DNA of 64,000 bases from Victivallales bacterium (GTDB taxonomy: Bacteria; Verrucomicrobiota; Lentisphaeria; Oligosphaerales; Oligosphaeraceae): contig JAFXUD010000047.1 in assembly GCA_017535315.1 (NCBI GenBank), positions 109,001-173,000 of the forward strand, in the 5' to 3' direction. How positions within the stretch are numbered: position 1 is the first letter of the stretch; each line of letters starts with the position of its first letter. This document shows positions 42,411-51,220 of the stretch, one piece after another. Position numbers and translations under genes: made by a program. The notes under the pieces are model-generated. The model saw only the letters and a program-made list of their open reading frames with translations, was not told where the DNA came from and searched no databases.

Positions 42411-42690
42411 CATTAATCGGCAATAGACTTCTTACATCCAATCAAAATTATCAGAGATTATTAGTTCTTCCTTGGTGATAAGATGCGTTGTTTGCATAGG
42501 GATGGATTGATACGCCAATCCAAAGCTATCTGCTAAATCTCGCACCTCGTCCAATAATAACGCTTGTTTACCTTACCTCTCTAGAAGCACTGGACCCCAA
42601 AAAGCAGACAAGCCTATTGGATATTTTGCTTAAAGGAATTATATTGTTAGAAATGCTTCCTGAATTTCAAGGATAACAAAGGTTCATAAT
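42411..42690. other. AT-rich intergenic region without visible gene
   Basis: No frame, terminator or promoter is convincing here. Only the ribosome-binding site of the next gene (CAAGGATAAC) is clear. Confidence 0.4.
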
Positions 42691-43545
42691 ATGGCACGAT
42701 TTAAAATAGGCGTGATGGTGGACAGCTTCAGGCTGCCCATCCCAGATGGCGTGCGCAAGGCCAGCGAACTGGGTGCGGATGGCATCCAGGTTTATGTCGT
42801 CGATGGCGAAATGACCCCAAAGGCACTGGATGCAGTCAAGCGTCAGGCGTTTAAGAAGCTGGTGCAGGACAATGGTCTGCAAATAACCGCACTCTGCGGT
42901 GATTTGGGCGGTCATGGCTTCCAGATCCCTGCCGAGAACGAGGACAAGATTGCCCGCTCGGAAGCCATCGTGGATTTGGCAGTCGATCTGGGCACCAAGG
43001 TTGTGACGACCCACATCGGCGTCGTCCCCGCCGATTCTGCCTCGCCAGTTTATCAGAACCAGAAGCTCGTCTGCCAGACCATCGGCGAATACGCCGTCAA
43101 GCGCGGCGTGACCTTCGCCATCGAGACGGGGCCAGAGACAGCCGAACGGCTTGCCGCCTTTCTGAGGGACGTCAACTCCAAGGGCATCGGCGTAAACCTC
43201 GACCCTGCCAATCTCATCATGGTGCAGAATGACGACCCCGTGAAGGCGGTCTATGCTCTGAAGGATTTCATTGTCCACACGCACGCCAAAGATGGCGTCC
43301 AATACAAGCCCTGCGACCCCGTCAAGGTTTACAATGCCTTCGCGGAAGGCGGCGTTGAGGGGCTCAATATTGGCGAACTGTTCAACGAACTTCCATTAGG
43401 GGAGGGCAAAGTGGATTGGGACCGCTATCTGGCGGCCCTTTCCGAAGTAGGTTATTGTGGGTATCTGACCGTCGAAAGAGAGGTCGGAGCCAACCCAGAA
43501 GCCGATATACGCACCGCCGTAAACTTCCTGAAAGCCAGAATCTGA
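42691..43545 (+). CDS. Sugar phosphate isomerase/epimerase (xylose-isomerase-like barrel)
   Basis: The 284-residue TIM-barrel protein belongs to the AP endonuclease-2/sugar isomerase superfamily. Metal ligands are expected in FAIETGPET, GVNLDPANL, VHTHAKDG and LTVEREVG, which line up with the Glu-Asp-His-Glu metal site of the superfamily. It is distinct from the Hyi-like gene at 26079. The substrate is unknown. A double hairpin terminator follows its stop, so it forms its own unit ahead of the TRAP transporter genes. Confidence 0.85.
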   Translation: MARFKIGVMVDSFRLPIPDGVRKASELGADGIQVYVVDGEMTPKALDAVKRQAFKKLVQDNGLQITALCGDLGGHGFQIPAENEDKIARSEAIVDLAVDLGTKVVTTHIGVVPADSASPVYQNQKLVCQTIGEYAVKRGVTFAIETGPETAERLAAFLRDVNSKGIGVNLDPANLIMVQNDDPVKAVYALKDFIVHTHAKDGVQYKPCDPVKVYNAFAEGGVEGLNIGELFNELPLGEGKVDWDRYLAALSEVGYCGYLTVEREVGANPEADIRTAVNFLKARI

Positions 43546-43572
43546 AGCGTTTTCCACCGCTTCACTTTTCAA

Positions 43573-43636
43573 AAGACAACACCGACCCGTTCGACGGAGT
43601 TCATCCTTCGATGAACTAAGGTGTTGTCTTTTTTTG
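43573..43636 (+). terminator. Branched Rho-independent terminator
   Basis: AAGACAACACC (43573-43583) pairs with GGTGTTGTCTT (43620-43630). An inner GTTCATC/GATGAAC hairpin lies at 43599-43616, and a T run follows. It ends the isomerase transcript. Confidence 0.88.
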
Positions 43637-43679
43637 TAATCGCACCATAAACATCCCTAAAACATAAAAGGAACCCACT

Positions 43680-44699
43680 ATGAAACGCATCACACTTTTG
43701 ACAATCGTTGTACTGTTTTCGGCACTGCTTTTCACTGGCTGCGAAAAAAAGGACGCTCCAAAGGTGTACCGCCTGACCTACAGTATCTTCTTCCCGCCAG
43801 TCCACATCCACACGAAGCTGGCCATCCAGTGGGCGGAGGAAATTGAAAAACGCACGGATGGACGCGTCAAAATCGAGGTGTTCCCTGGCAGCGTGCTGAG
43901 CGGTGCCTCCGAGAACTACGACTGCGTTGCCAACGGCGTCTCGGACTTGGGCATGAGCGGTCTGGCCTACTCCAAGGGACTCTTCCCCCTCACGGAGTGC
44001 CTGGACTACCCCATGGGCTATCCGAATGGTGCTACCGCCACCCGAATCGCCAATGCCTTCCTGGAGCACTTCAAGCCCGCCGAGTTCAAGGACACGCACA
44101 TCCTATTCCTGCACGCCCACGGCCCTGGCATCCTGGCCTCCACAAAGCCCATCGAAAATCTTGACGCGTTCAAGAACCTCAGTATCCGCGGCACAGGCAT
44201 CTCCTCTGAAATCATTAAGTGTATGGGGGGCAACGCAGTCGGCTTCCCGCAAGGCGAGACCTTTGAGGCCTTGCGCAAAGGTGTCGTGCAAGGCACGCTC
44301 TGTCCCATCGAGACGCTGAAAGGCTGGAAGCAAGGCGAGGTTATCAGTGACATAACAACCATCCCTGCAATTGGCTATACCACCACCATGTTTGTGACGA
44401 TGAACCTCAAGACCTGGAACAAACTTCCTGACGACATCAAGCAAATCATTACCGAGGTCACGCAGGAGTGGATTCCCAAGCATGGTCAAGCATGGGACGA
44501 CGCCGACACAGAAGGTCGCCAGTTCGTGACAGAGCTTGGCAGGAAATTCCATGCATTCTCCCCCGAGGAGAACGAGAAAACGCGCAAGCTCCTGGAGCCC
44601 ATGTTCGAGGCATGGATCAAGGAGACCGAAGCCAAGGGGCTGCCTGGCCGCGAAGCCGTCGAGTTCATCCGCAAGGAACTTGAAAAGGACGGGAAGTAA
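43680..44699 (+). CDS. dctP: TRAP transporter substrate-binding lipoprotein (DctP family)
   Basis: The 339-residue protein has a lipoprotein signal with lipobox LFTGC (Cys21). The mature part is a DctP-type binding protein: RVKIEVFPGSVLSG, DLGMSGLAYSKGLFPL, and an arginine in LSIRGTGI that normally binds the carboxylate of the ligand. Anchoring by a lipid instead of free periplasmic location is a variant. The ligand is an organic acid, possibly a sugar acid or sialic acid given the neighbours. AAAAGGAA is the ribosome-binding site. It leads a three-gene transporter operon. Confidence 0.93.
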   Translation: MKRITLLTIVVLFSALLFTGCEKKDAPKVYRLTYSIFFPPVHIHTKLAIQWAEEIEKRTDGRVKIEVFPGSVLSGASENYDCVANGVSDLGMSGLAYSKGLFPLTECLDYPMGYPNGATATRIANAFLEHFKPAEFKDTHILFLHAHGPGILASTKPIENLDAFKNLSIRGTGISSEIIKCMGGNAVGFPQGETFEALRKGVVQGTLCPIETLKGWKQGEVISDITTIPAIGYTTTMFVTMNLKTWNKLPDDIKQIITEVTQEWIPKHGQAWDDADTEGRQFVTELGRKFHAFSPEENEKTRKLLEPMFEAWIKETEAKGLPGREAVEFIRKELEKDGK

Positions 44700-44702
44700 G
44701 CC

Positions 44703-45191
44703 ATGTGGGCAAAATACAAATTGTTCGTCGGCTGGCTCGTCAAGGGGCTGGCCTTCATCGCGGGCATCAATGTACTCGTGATGATGATTGTCACCTGCCT
44801 GGACGTCATCCTGCGGCGCTTTGGCCTGCCCTTGAAGGGGGCCGTCGATATCGTTATGGTGGCAGCCTGCCTCACAGCCGTCTGCGCCCTGCCCTATACC
44901 ACCGCCGTCAAGGGACATGTGGCAGTGGAGTTCTTCTTCCAGCGGCTACCTGCCCGCCTGAAGCCCGTCATCGACGGCATCTGGCGCGTCGCCGTCCTTA
45001 TTCTTTATGCGGTAATGTCGTGGCACAGCATGATATACGGAATTGACATGCTGCACCGCAACCGAACCACCCTCACGCTCCATATTCCGCTATTCTGGAT
45101 ACTCTGGCTCATGTCCTTCTCATTCGCCGTCGTCTCCCTCATCAAGCTCTACAACCTGACCCATCCAGGAAAGGAGATGATGAAGCCATGA
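44703..45191 (+). CDS. dctQ: TRAP transporter small membrane subunit (DctQ family)
   Basis: The 162-residue membrane protein has four hydrophobic segments and the DctQ hallmark of a TM segment ending in a conserved LDVILRRFG stretch. It also contains VKGHVAVEFFF, another family signature. It forms the transport complex with the large subunit. It starts three bases after dctP and overlaps dctM by four bases. Confidence 0.92.
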   Translation: MWAKYKLFVGWLVKGLAFIAGINVLVMMIVTCLDVILRRFGLPLKGAVDIVMVAACLTAVCALPYTTAVKGHVAVEFFFQRLPARLKPVIDGIWRVAVLILYAVMSWHSMIYGIDMLHRNRTTLTLHIPLFWILWLMSFSFAVVSLIKLYNLTHPGKEMMKP

Positions 45192-46495
45192 GTCTTGCCA
45201 CAATCGGAATAATCGGCGGCATCGTGCTGCTTCTTTTGCTGGTGCTCAGCGTACCAGTCGGCTTCGCGCTGGCACTGGTCGGTGCGGTCGGCTTCGCCAT
45301 CGCGCAGAACCCCAATTCTGCGCTTCACATGCTCGTCAGCATCTTCTACGAGAACTTCACCAAATACGACCTAAGCGTCATCCCGCTCTTCATCTTCATG
45401 GGGCAGATAGCCTTCTATGCAGGCATCAGCAAGCGCCTCTTCGATGCAGCCTACAAATGGCTGGGACGGCTGCCTGGCGGCATCGCGCTGGCAACCATGG
45501 GCGCGAGCGCGGGTTTCGGTGCCGTCTGCGGCTCAGGTCCCGCCAGCGCCGCCACTATGACCTCGGTGGCCATGCCCGAAATGCGCAAGCACGGTTTCGC
45601 CCTCGACCTGGGTGCGGGCATTGTGGCAGCAGGCAGCAGTCTGGGCATCCTCATCCCGCCCAGCGTGGTGGTTATCGTCTATGCCATTATGACGGAGAAC
45701 TCCCCTGCCAAACTATTCTCGGCCAGCGTCGTGCCCTCCATCATCATCACAGGACTCTTCCTCGTTTACATCTTCGTAATTTGCAAACTGCATCCCGAAT
45801 ATAGCCCTCAGTCACCCAAGTTCACATGGAAGGAGCGCTTTCTGTCGCTGCTGAACGTCTCCGAGACGCTGGCTCTCTTCCTGCTGGTGATGGGCGGAAT
45901 GCTCTTCTTCGGGTGGTTCACCCCCACCGAGGCAGCGGCCATCGGCGCGGGTGGCAGCATGCTTATCGCCGTGTGTCGCCGCAGCCTCACCTGGAAAATC
46001 CTCTGGAAGGCCAGCATGGAGACCATCCGCACCTCCTGCATGGTCCTCATCATCGTCACGGGTGCGCTGGTGTTCGGACGCTTCCTCGCCACCACTGGCA
46101 TCACCTCGAACCTGGCGGAGAACCTGACGGTCATGCCTGGCCCAGCATGGTGCAAAATGGCCGTCATCCTCTTCTTCTTCATGATTGCAGGCTGCTTTGT
46201 CGATGCCCTGGCCCTCGTCATGCTGACCATGCCCATCTTCCTGCCTGTCATCCTCGCACTTGGTTACGACCCAATCTGGTTTGGCATCATGGTGGTGCTT
46301 CTCGTACAACTTGGCGTCATCACGCCTCCCGTCGGCGTCAACGTCTATGTCGTAAGCGGCATTGAGCGCGAAGTCCCCATGCAGCAGATATTCAAGCGCG
46401 CCCTCCCCTTTGCAGGCATCATCGTCATTGGCGTCATCCTCCTCATGCTCTTCCCCGACCTCGCCCTTGCACTACCTAGGGTTCTTTACAAATGA
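45188..46495 (+). CDS. dctM: TRAP transporter large permease subunit (DctM family)
   Basis: The 435-residue protein has about 12 hydrophobic segments and typical DctM motifs: IPLFIFMGQIAF, ATMGASAGFGAVCGSGPASAA, GILIPPSVVVIVYAIMTE and LGVITPPVGVNVYV. It is the sodium-coupled translocation subunit. Its ATG overlaps the dctQ stop (ATGA), so the three subunits are translationally coupled. The next genes are convergent on the opposite strand. Confidence 0.94.
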   Translation: MSLATIGIIGGIVLLLLLVLSVPVGFALALVGAVGFAIAQNPNSALHMLVSIFYENFTKYDLSVIPLFIFMGQIAFYAGISKRLFDAAYKWLGRLPGGIALATMGASAGFGAVCGSGPASAATMTSVAMPEMRKHGFALDLGAGIVAAGSSLGILIPPSVVVIVYAIMTENSPAKLFSASVVPSIIITGLFLVYIFVICKLHPEYSPQSPKFTWKERFLSLLNVSETLALFLLVMGGMLFFGWFTPTEAAAIGAGGSMLIAVCRRSLTWKILWKASMETIRTSCMVLIIVTGALVFGRFLATTGITSNLAENLTVMPGPAWCKMAVILFFFMIAGCFVDALALVMLTMPIFLPVILALGYDPIWFGIMVVLLVQLGVITPPVGVNVYVVSGIEREVPMQQIFKRALPFAGIIVIGVILLMLFPDLALALPRVLYK

Positions 46496-46571
46496 CTGGA
46501 TGTAGCAAAAACGTCAGGAACAGCCGTTTCACTTCCCGCTCTCAATCCACGCAAGACCGAGGATGACCTTA

Positions 46572-47834
46572 TTACAAAAGAAGCTTTTCAGCGTCCATCA
46601 GGGAGAGATTTGTGTGGTAGCCAGGGTCTGCATCCGACACAGCGGGTATCACGTTGATGATATCGCCTTTTTCGGAGCGTGTCTGGCAGCCGAAGCCATT
46701 GTCTTGCAGAAAACCCTGCGTAAAAGCCTGGAAAGCAGCCCCTGTGCGCAGAAGAATCGGCGCACGCAACTTTGGACAGAGCGTGGCCATCTCCAAGCCC
46801 GCACGGATGGTCTCTGGCAGGCTCCACCACGGCATATCGCTGTTGGTAGGCATGCGCGACACTAGGTCGAACCCCTTTGAGATGCCGCCAGCCTTGCGGT
46901 TGAAGCCATAGTCGAATACATGGCAGAAAACCTGCGGTAAGAGAAACGTGGCTTCCTTGACCAGTTCCGCCTTCTTCCCCAAACGTAGAAGAATCAGCAG
47001 ACATTTTCCTGCAAGTCCTGTGAACTCCAATGCATGACCTGGGTCGCTGAAGATGACACTGCCATCCCGCCAAGGTTGTTCATTTGAATCAAGCGATTCG
47101 ATAAAGTCGTATTTCCGCAGCTCTGGATAGTCTCCATGATTGATGTGATGCTGGATAATGTATTGGATGAATTCCTCTGTAACATTTTGCCAGACAGTCT
47201 CCTGTGGATACGCGTCGAGGAAGTCCGCAATGCCACCGAGGGCGATCATGCGCGGCCCCTGTGGAAACTTCCCTGGCGTGTAGGCAACCTGGTTTTTGGG
47301 GTCGAAGCTCTGCTGGTCGGTATGGAACTCCCGCTTGCGTATGGCATTCAGCACTTGTTCAAACAAATCGCGCCCCGATTGCATATAGTTCTCATTCTGC
47401 AATATGCGTCCCGCCGCAAAAAGCCCCTTGGAGTAGAAGAGGTCGCTGAAGTTTCCTTGCGAAGGAGGTTGGTCGAAAAAGGAGCTGCCATCCAGACGCA
47501 TGGCAAAAGGCAAACGACCATTATTATTCTTCCGCAGTTTTTCCATGGATGCAGCAACAGTGCCAAGCATGGCTGAAAGTCTCCTCGCCAGCTCAGGTTC
47601 CCCGTTTGCCTCCACATATTCGACATGTTTTGCAAGACTCTCCAGACCGCGTCCTTGAATCCAACTGTAAATGCAACTACGCTGACGGAACGGTTCATCT
47701 GTCTCGCCGTAGTCCCGCCCCGACACAATGTCGAACTTGGTGTCGATGAAAGGGTAGTCTGGCGCGTTGCGCTCAAAGCGCTCCAGAATCTGCTTAATGG
47801 AGGTGAGGATGATGCTTTGTATCGTTGTTTTCAT
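46572..47834 (-). CDS. AGE-type (N-acylglucosamine 2-epimerase-like) protein
   Basis: The 420-residue protein looks like an alpha/alpha-barrel of the AGE/cellobiose epimerase superfamily (YSWIQGRGLESLAKH and WWSLPETIRAGLEMA are typical). AGE enzymes interconvert GlcNAc and ManNAc, which would fit sialic acid use, but related barrels epimerise other sugars or hydrolyse unsaturated uronates. In an operon behind a GH28 enzyme the last option is also reasonable. The frame extends upstream to 47951, but ATG 47834 starts at the first helix. No signal peptide is present. It is the third gene of a minus-strand operon. Confidence 0.75.
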   Translation of the reverse strand: MKTTIQSIILTSIKQILERFERNAPDYPFIDTKFDIVSGRDYGETDEPFRQRSCIYSWIQGRGLESLAKHVEYVEANGEPELARRLSAMLGTVAASMEKLRKNNNGRLPFAMRLDGSSFFDQPPSQGNFSDLFYSKGLFAAGRILQNENYMQSGRDLFEQVLNAIRKREFHTDQQSFDPKNQVAYTPGKFPQGPRMIALGGIADFLDAYPQETVWQNVTEEFIQYIIQHHINHGDYPELRKYDFIESLDSNEQPWRDGSVIFSDPGHALEFTGLAGKCLLILLRLGKKAELVKEATFLLPQVFCHVFDYGFNRKAGGISKGFDLVSRMPTNSDMPWWSLPETIRAGLEMATLCPKLRAPILLRTGAAFQAFTQGFLQDNGFGCQTRSEKGDIINVIPAVSDADPGYHTNLSLMDAEKLLL

Positions 47835-47891
47835 GGGTGCATTGTGTGGAAAGCTGTTGCTCGACAAGTGTACTGGGGAGTAGGCGTGTTT

Positions 47892-47911
47892 TACGACGAC
47901 GAGCCGTCGTA
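47892..47911 (-). repeat. ACGACGAC hairpin in the operon gap
   Basis: TACGACG (47892-47898) pairs with CGTCGTA (47905-47911) between two genes of the minus-strand operon. The 15-mer ACGACGACGAGCCGT is shared exactly with 15795-15809. Confidence 0.55.
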
Positions 47912-47919
47912 GCCACTCC

Positions 47920-49740
47920 CTATGGCCGCAAGATATAAGCGTGTACGCCAAAGGGCTTAAAGGAAAGCGTCACCTTGTTGTTGCCTTTCAGCCAGACCAC
48001 ATCGCTCTGGTTGATGTTGTCAACCATAAAGCGTGGCAACTTGGGCAGATCGATGAGAAACTTTGCCTTCAATGGCTCGCGCTGATTGTTTACGGCCAGC
48101 AGCAGGTAGCTGCCGTCTGGGTGCTTGCGCAGACAGTAGGTCACGTCTGGCACGGCATCCTCCACGGCCTGCATCTCGCCATCCTCCTCGCCCTCAACGA
48201 GACGCACGCGAGTCTGGAACTTCTTGAGGTAATCGACGCTAGCGGTATCGTGGTCGCTGGAAACCAGTTCATCACACCACTCACCAAGCAGATAATCCTT
48301 CAGGCGATGAACCTCCTTCATGGCGGGGAAGATGACGAACTTCCTGTACTCGTCCGTGCAGCGCTGGAGACGCCAGCCGTGAAGCCCCATCACACCGCGC
48401 GTAATGGGCGCAAACAGCACGTAAAGCTGCTCCTTGACGGTATAGCCGATATGACCGTTGCCCATGATGTCGAACATTGGCGGCATAAAGATGGCACTTC
48501 TGCCTCCGCCTGCCGCACGCACACCCGCCACCTGCAAGGCAGCATCATAGTTGACTACAAACAGGTCGGAATCAAACTCCTTCATACCCTCTTTCTTGCC
48601 TGGATAGGAGTTGGCTATGAGAACATCGTACATCAGGGCAGTCGTCTCGTAGTTGGTCCACCAGGCGATGATGGGCATCATTTGGGCAGACGGGTGGTTC
48701 TCGCGTATCACATCCTTCGTCCAGTTGAGCCATTCAACCATGCGCCTGGCAAGTCCCTTGTCTTTCTCGCGTTCCCAGTCCTCCTTGTGGTTGGACGAGT
48801 AGTACTTCCATACGCAGTTTTCTGGCTCGTCCATCGTGTAGCCGATGACATTGGGGTATGTTGACAGCTTGGCAGTGGCCTCCGCCAGCACCTTCTTGCG
48901 CAGCTCCAGCGCCTCTCCCTTGGCGGGCTTGAGCATGTTGTTCATGCCAACCGCCGTGGCGTCGGTCTCGTCCAGCAACAGATTGGGCCCCAAACCGACC
49001 AGCAACGCGATGTTGCTCCAAGCAGAATCGTCCTTGATTTTATCCAGAGCGGCAAAGATGGCGGGCTGCCCATGCGTCTCATAGACCTTCTTGTAGATCT
49101 CCGTGGTCTTGTCTGACGGCAGGTAGAGATTGCCGAAGTCAGCAAAGTTTCCGCCCGCCTCAATGAAGCGTTCATCCAGCGAGCCGAACTGTCCTCCTTC
49201 CCTAATCTTGTAGGTGTCATACGCGCCCAGAGGGAAGAATGGCTTGCCCTTGAACAATACTGGCGGAATCGGCTCCAGGCGCCGCTTGCCCTTTCTTGCC
49301 TGGGGTATATTGAACTCAATGCCGCTGATTTCCAGCACCACCACGGCCTTCGGATTCTTGACGGAAATCTGCAACTCATCTGGCGCAACCTCGCCCAGGC
49401 AATCGAAGGAAAGCTCAACCGCTTCGCCAGGAACCAGTTTCTGCGTAATGTAGCCAGCTTTTAGTACATCTTTCGGCCCCGTGGTTCCAACGGTCACGCC
49501 ACCAGGCAAAGGCCCCATCGGCTCAACCTGCTTGAGCTTGAAGGAAACCGTTCCATCCTTCCAACCCAACGTAGGCACCCCGAAGTGCATCTGCGGCCAG
49601 CCATCTCCTGGCTGTGCGGTAAAGCGATAGACGCCCTCCCCCGCCTTTTCAATGGCCGCATTACCAAACGCGGAATACGCCAGTTCCCTGGCCGATGCCA
49701 CCAGCACCAACAGACCTGCTAAAGCGATGATTCTTTTCAT
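47920..49740 (-). CDS. Secreted glycoside-hydrolase-like protein (GH clan A-like barrel)
   Basis: The product of about 606 residues has a signal peptide (MKRIIALAGLLVLVASA). A beta-sandwich spans about 20-150 and a TIM-barrel-like part follows, containing FFPLGAYDTYKIRE and GYTMDEPENCVW; the DEPE glutamate is in the position of the acid/base of many GH2/GH5-type barrels. A small C-terminal beta domain closes the chain. The family cannot be named with certainty. ATG 49740 is given; a TTG at 49746, overlapping the stop of the GH28 gene, has better spacing to GAGGAC and may be the true start. Confidence 0.72.
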   Translation of the reverse strand: MKRIIALAGLLVLVASARELAYSAFGNAAIEKAGEGVYRFTAQPGDGWPQMHFGVPTLGWKDGTVSFKLKQVEPMGPLPGGVTVGTTGPKDVLKAGYITQKLVPGEAVELSFDCLGEVAPDELQISVKNPKAVVVLEISGIEFNIPQARKGKRRLEPIPPVLFKGKPFFPLGAYDTYKIREGGQFGSLDERFIEAGGNFADFGNLYLPSDKTTEIYKKVYETHGQPAIFAALDKIKDDSAWSNIALLVGLGPNLLLDETDATAVGMNNMLKPAKGEALELRKKVLAEATAKLSTYPNVIGYTMDEPENCVWKYYSSNHKEDWEREKDKGLARRMVEWLNWTKDVIRENHPSAQMMPIIAWWTNYETTALMYDVLIANSYPGKKEGMKEFDSDLFVVNYDAALQVAGVRAAGGGRSAIFMPPMFDIMGNGHIGYTVKEQLYVLFAPITRGVMGLHGWRLQRCTDEYRKFVIFPAMKEVHRLKDYLLGEWCDELVSSDHDTASVDYLKKFQTRVRLVEGEEDGEMQAVEDAVPDVTYCLRKHPDGSYLLLAVNNQREPLKAKFLIDLPKLPRFMVDNINQSDVVWLKGNNKVTLSFKPFGVHAYILRP

Positions 49741-49742
49741 AT

Positions 49743-50987
49743 TCAAAATGTCCTCTTGATTCGGAAATTATTGAAGAATACATTCTCCGCATGTTTGAAA
49801 TCCAACGTGCCGTTCGCGTATTCTGGATGTCCTTCCACGGGTCGCATGTCAAGGACAAAGTCCGTGAACTCAATGTCGCTGACGTGATGTTCAGGCAACG
49901 CATGAATGACGGGATAGCATCCGCTGATGGCGTGGATGCCTCGAAGAGAAATGTCACGAACATAATCGACTGCCTCGTTGTCCGTGAGATTGATTCCGAA
50001 GAAGTAGAGCCGCGTCTGCGCCTCGATGTTGGAGAAAAGCATGTTCTCGACAGCAAATGGCTTGACTTCTGGATAGGGCGTAGGGGTGTCTGGATAGCGT
50101 GGTGGATCGCGCTGGTCGATTTCTTTAATGCGCGGCGATGTGATGGCGATTCCAATGCGGCTATCGCGCATGACGAGATTGCTGAACGTGCAGTTGCGCA
50201 TGAGGTAGTCGTGTGTCCAGCCGATGCGGATGCAACAGCAGGAACTCTGGAGAACGCAGTTCGTGACAGTGATGTTTTCACATGGTTTTGGCTCATCAAA
50301 CTGCTCCTGCATGCTACGGACAATGATGCAGTCGTCGCCGTTCGTAAGGTTGCAATCGCTGATAACCACGTTGCGGCAAGAGCCGAGATGGATGCCGTCG
50401 CTGTTGGGCATGCGCAAATCCGCCTTCATGGTGACGCCGCAGACGCGGACATCCTCGCAGTCAAGGAACCAGGTGAACCAGCCAGCAGTGTCAACCAGCG
50501 TCAAATCCTCCAGACGAACGTCCTTGCATCCGACGAAAAACAGGCTTCGCCCTGGAATCAACTGGTCGTGCTTGCGTTTCCAATGACCTTCAAACAACTT
50601 GAGGCTGTCATCGACATGAACGAATTCGAGCCCCTGAAAGTCGATTTTGCCTTGACCACAGATGCACACATGGGTTATTCCTTCGCCGTACATCACATAG
50701 CGTCTGTTATTGCGGAGGGCATATCCTACCTTCCAAAAAGGATTTGGCTGAACCTCGGGATAGAGTTCGGGATTCGTTCCCGCAAGCAGGACAGCATCCC
50801 AGGCGACTTCAAGGCGGACATTGCTTTTCAAGCGCAATGGATAGAAAAGATAAGTTCCCGATGCGGCTAAAACCGTGCCCCCGCCATTGGCCGAACAGGC
50901 GTCTATAGCCGCCTGAAGAGCCTCCGTACAGTTGAATGCACCATCACCAACGGCACCAAAATCGCGTATGTCGTAAACTTTTTCCAT
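49743..50987 (-). CDS. GH28-family polygalacturonase-like hydrolase
   Basis: The 414-residue right-handed beta-helix protein starts with the pectate-lyase-like DIRDFGAVGDG. It keeps two of the GH28 active-site motifs: NSD (195-197, for NTD) and GDD (217-219). The following GHG and RIK motifs are not evident (CIRIGW and SRIGI occur instead), so a substrate other than plain homogalacturonan, or altered catalysis, is possible. There is no signal peptide. ATG 50987 lies behind AGGAACAG; the open frame to 51038 is not needed. It heads a three-gene operon with a secreted hydrolase-like protein and an AGE-type protein. Confidence 0.85.
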   Translation of the reverse strand: MEKVYDIRDFGAVGDGAFNCTEALQAAIDACSANGGGTVLAASGTYLFYPLRLKSNVRLEVAWDAVLLAGTNPELYPEVQPNPFWKVGYALRNNRRYVMYGEGITHVCICGQGKIDFQGLEFVHVDDSLKLFEGHWKRKHDQLIPGRSLFFVGCKDVRLEDLTLVDTAGWFTWFLDCEDVRVCGVTMKADLRMPNSDGIHLGSCRNVVISDCNLTNGDDCIIVRSMQEQFDEPKPCENITVTNCVLQSSCCCIRIGWTHDYLMRNCTFSNLVMRDSRIGIAITSPRIKEIDQRDPPRYPDTPTPYPEVKPFAVENMLFSNIEAQTRLYFFGINLTDNEAVDYVRDISLRGIHAISGCYPVIHALPEHHVSDIEFTDFVLDMRPVEGHPEYANGTLDFKHAENVFFNNFRIKRTF

Positions 50988-51159
50988 TTGTTCTGTTCCT
51001 TTAGCCTTTTTGAGCAAAGAACTCTTTTCACTATGCAAGAGGATATTTCACATGCTTTTTACTTTACTCCTTCATTCTTAAAAATCCAACGAGAACATAG
51101 ACCTTTAGAATGGAGTTAGACACCATCTTTTCCCTCTTTTTTGATTTGTTCATTCCCAC

Positions 51160-51188
51160 TTGACAATTCCCTTGAATCAGGCTAAATT
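51160..51188 (+). promoter_or_regulatory. Sigma70 promoter of the NSS transporter gene
   Basis: A perfect TTGACA (51160-51165), a 17-base spacer and TAAATT (51183-51188, four of six) lie 33 bases before the start codon. Confidence 0.7.
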
Positions 51189-51220
51189 TATTTTTTTCAC
51201 AAATAGTCAAAAACGCAACC

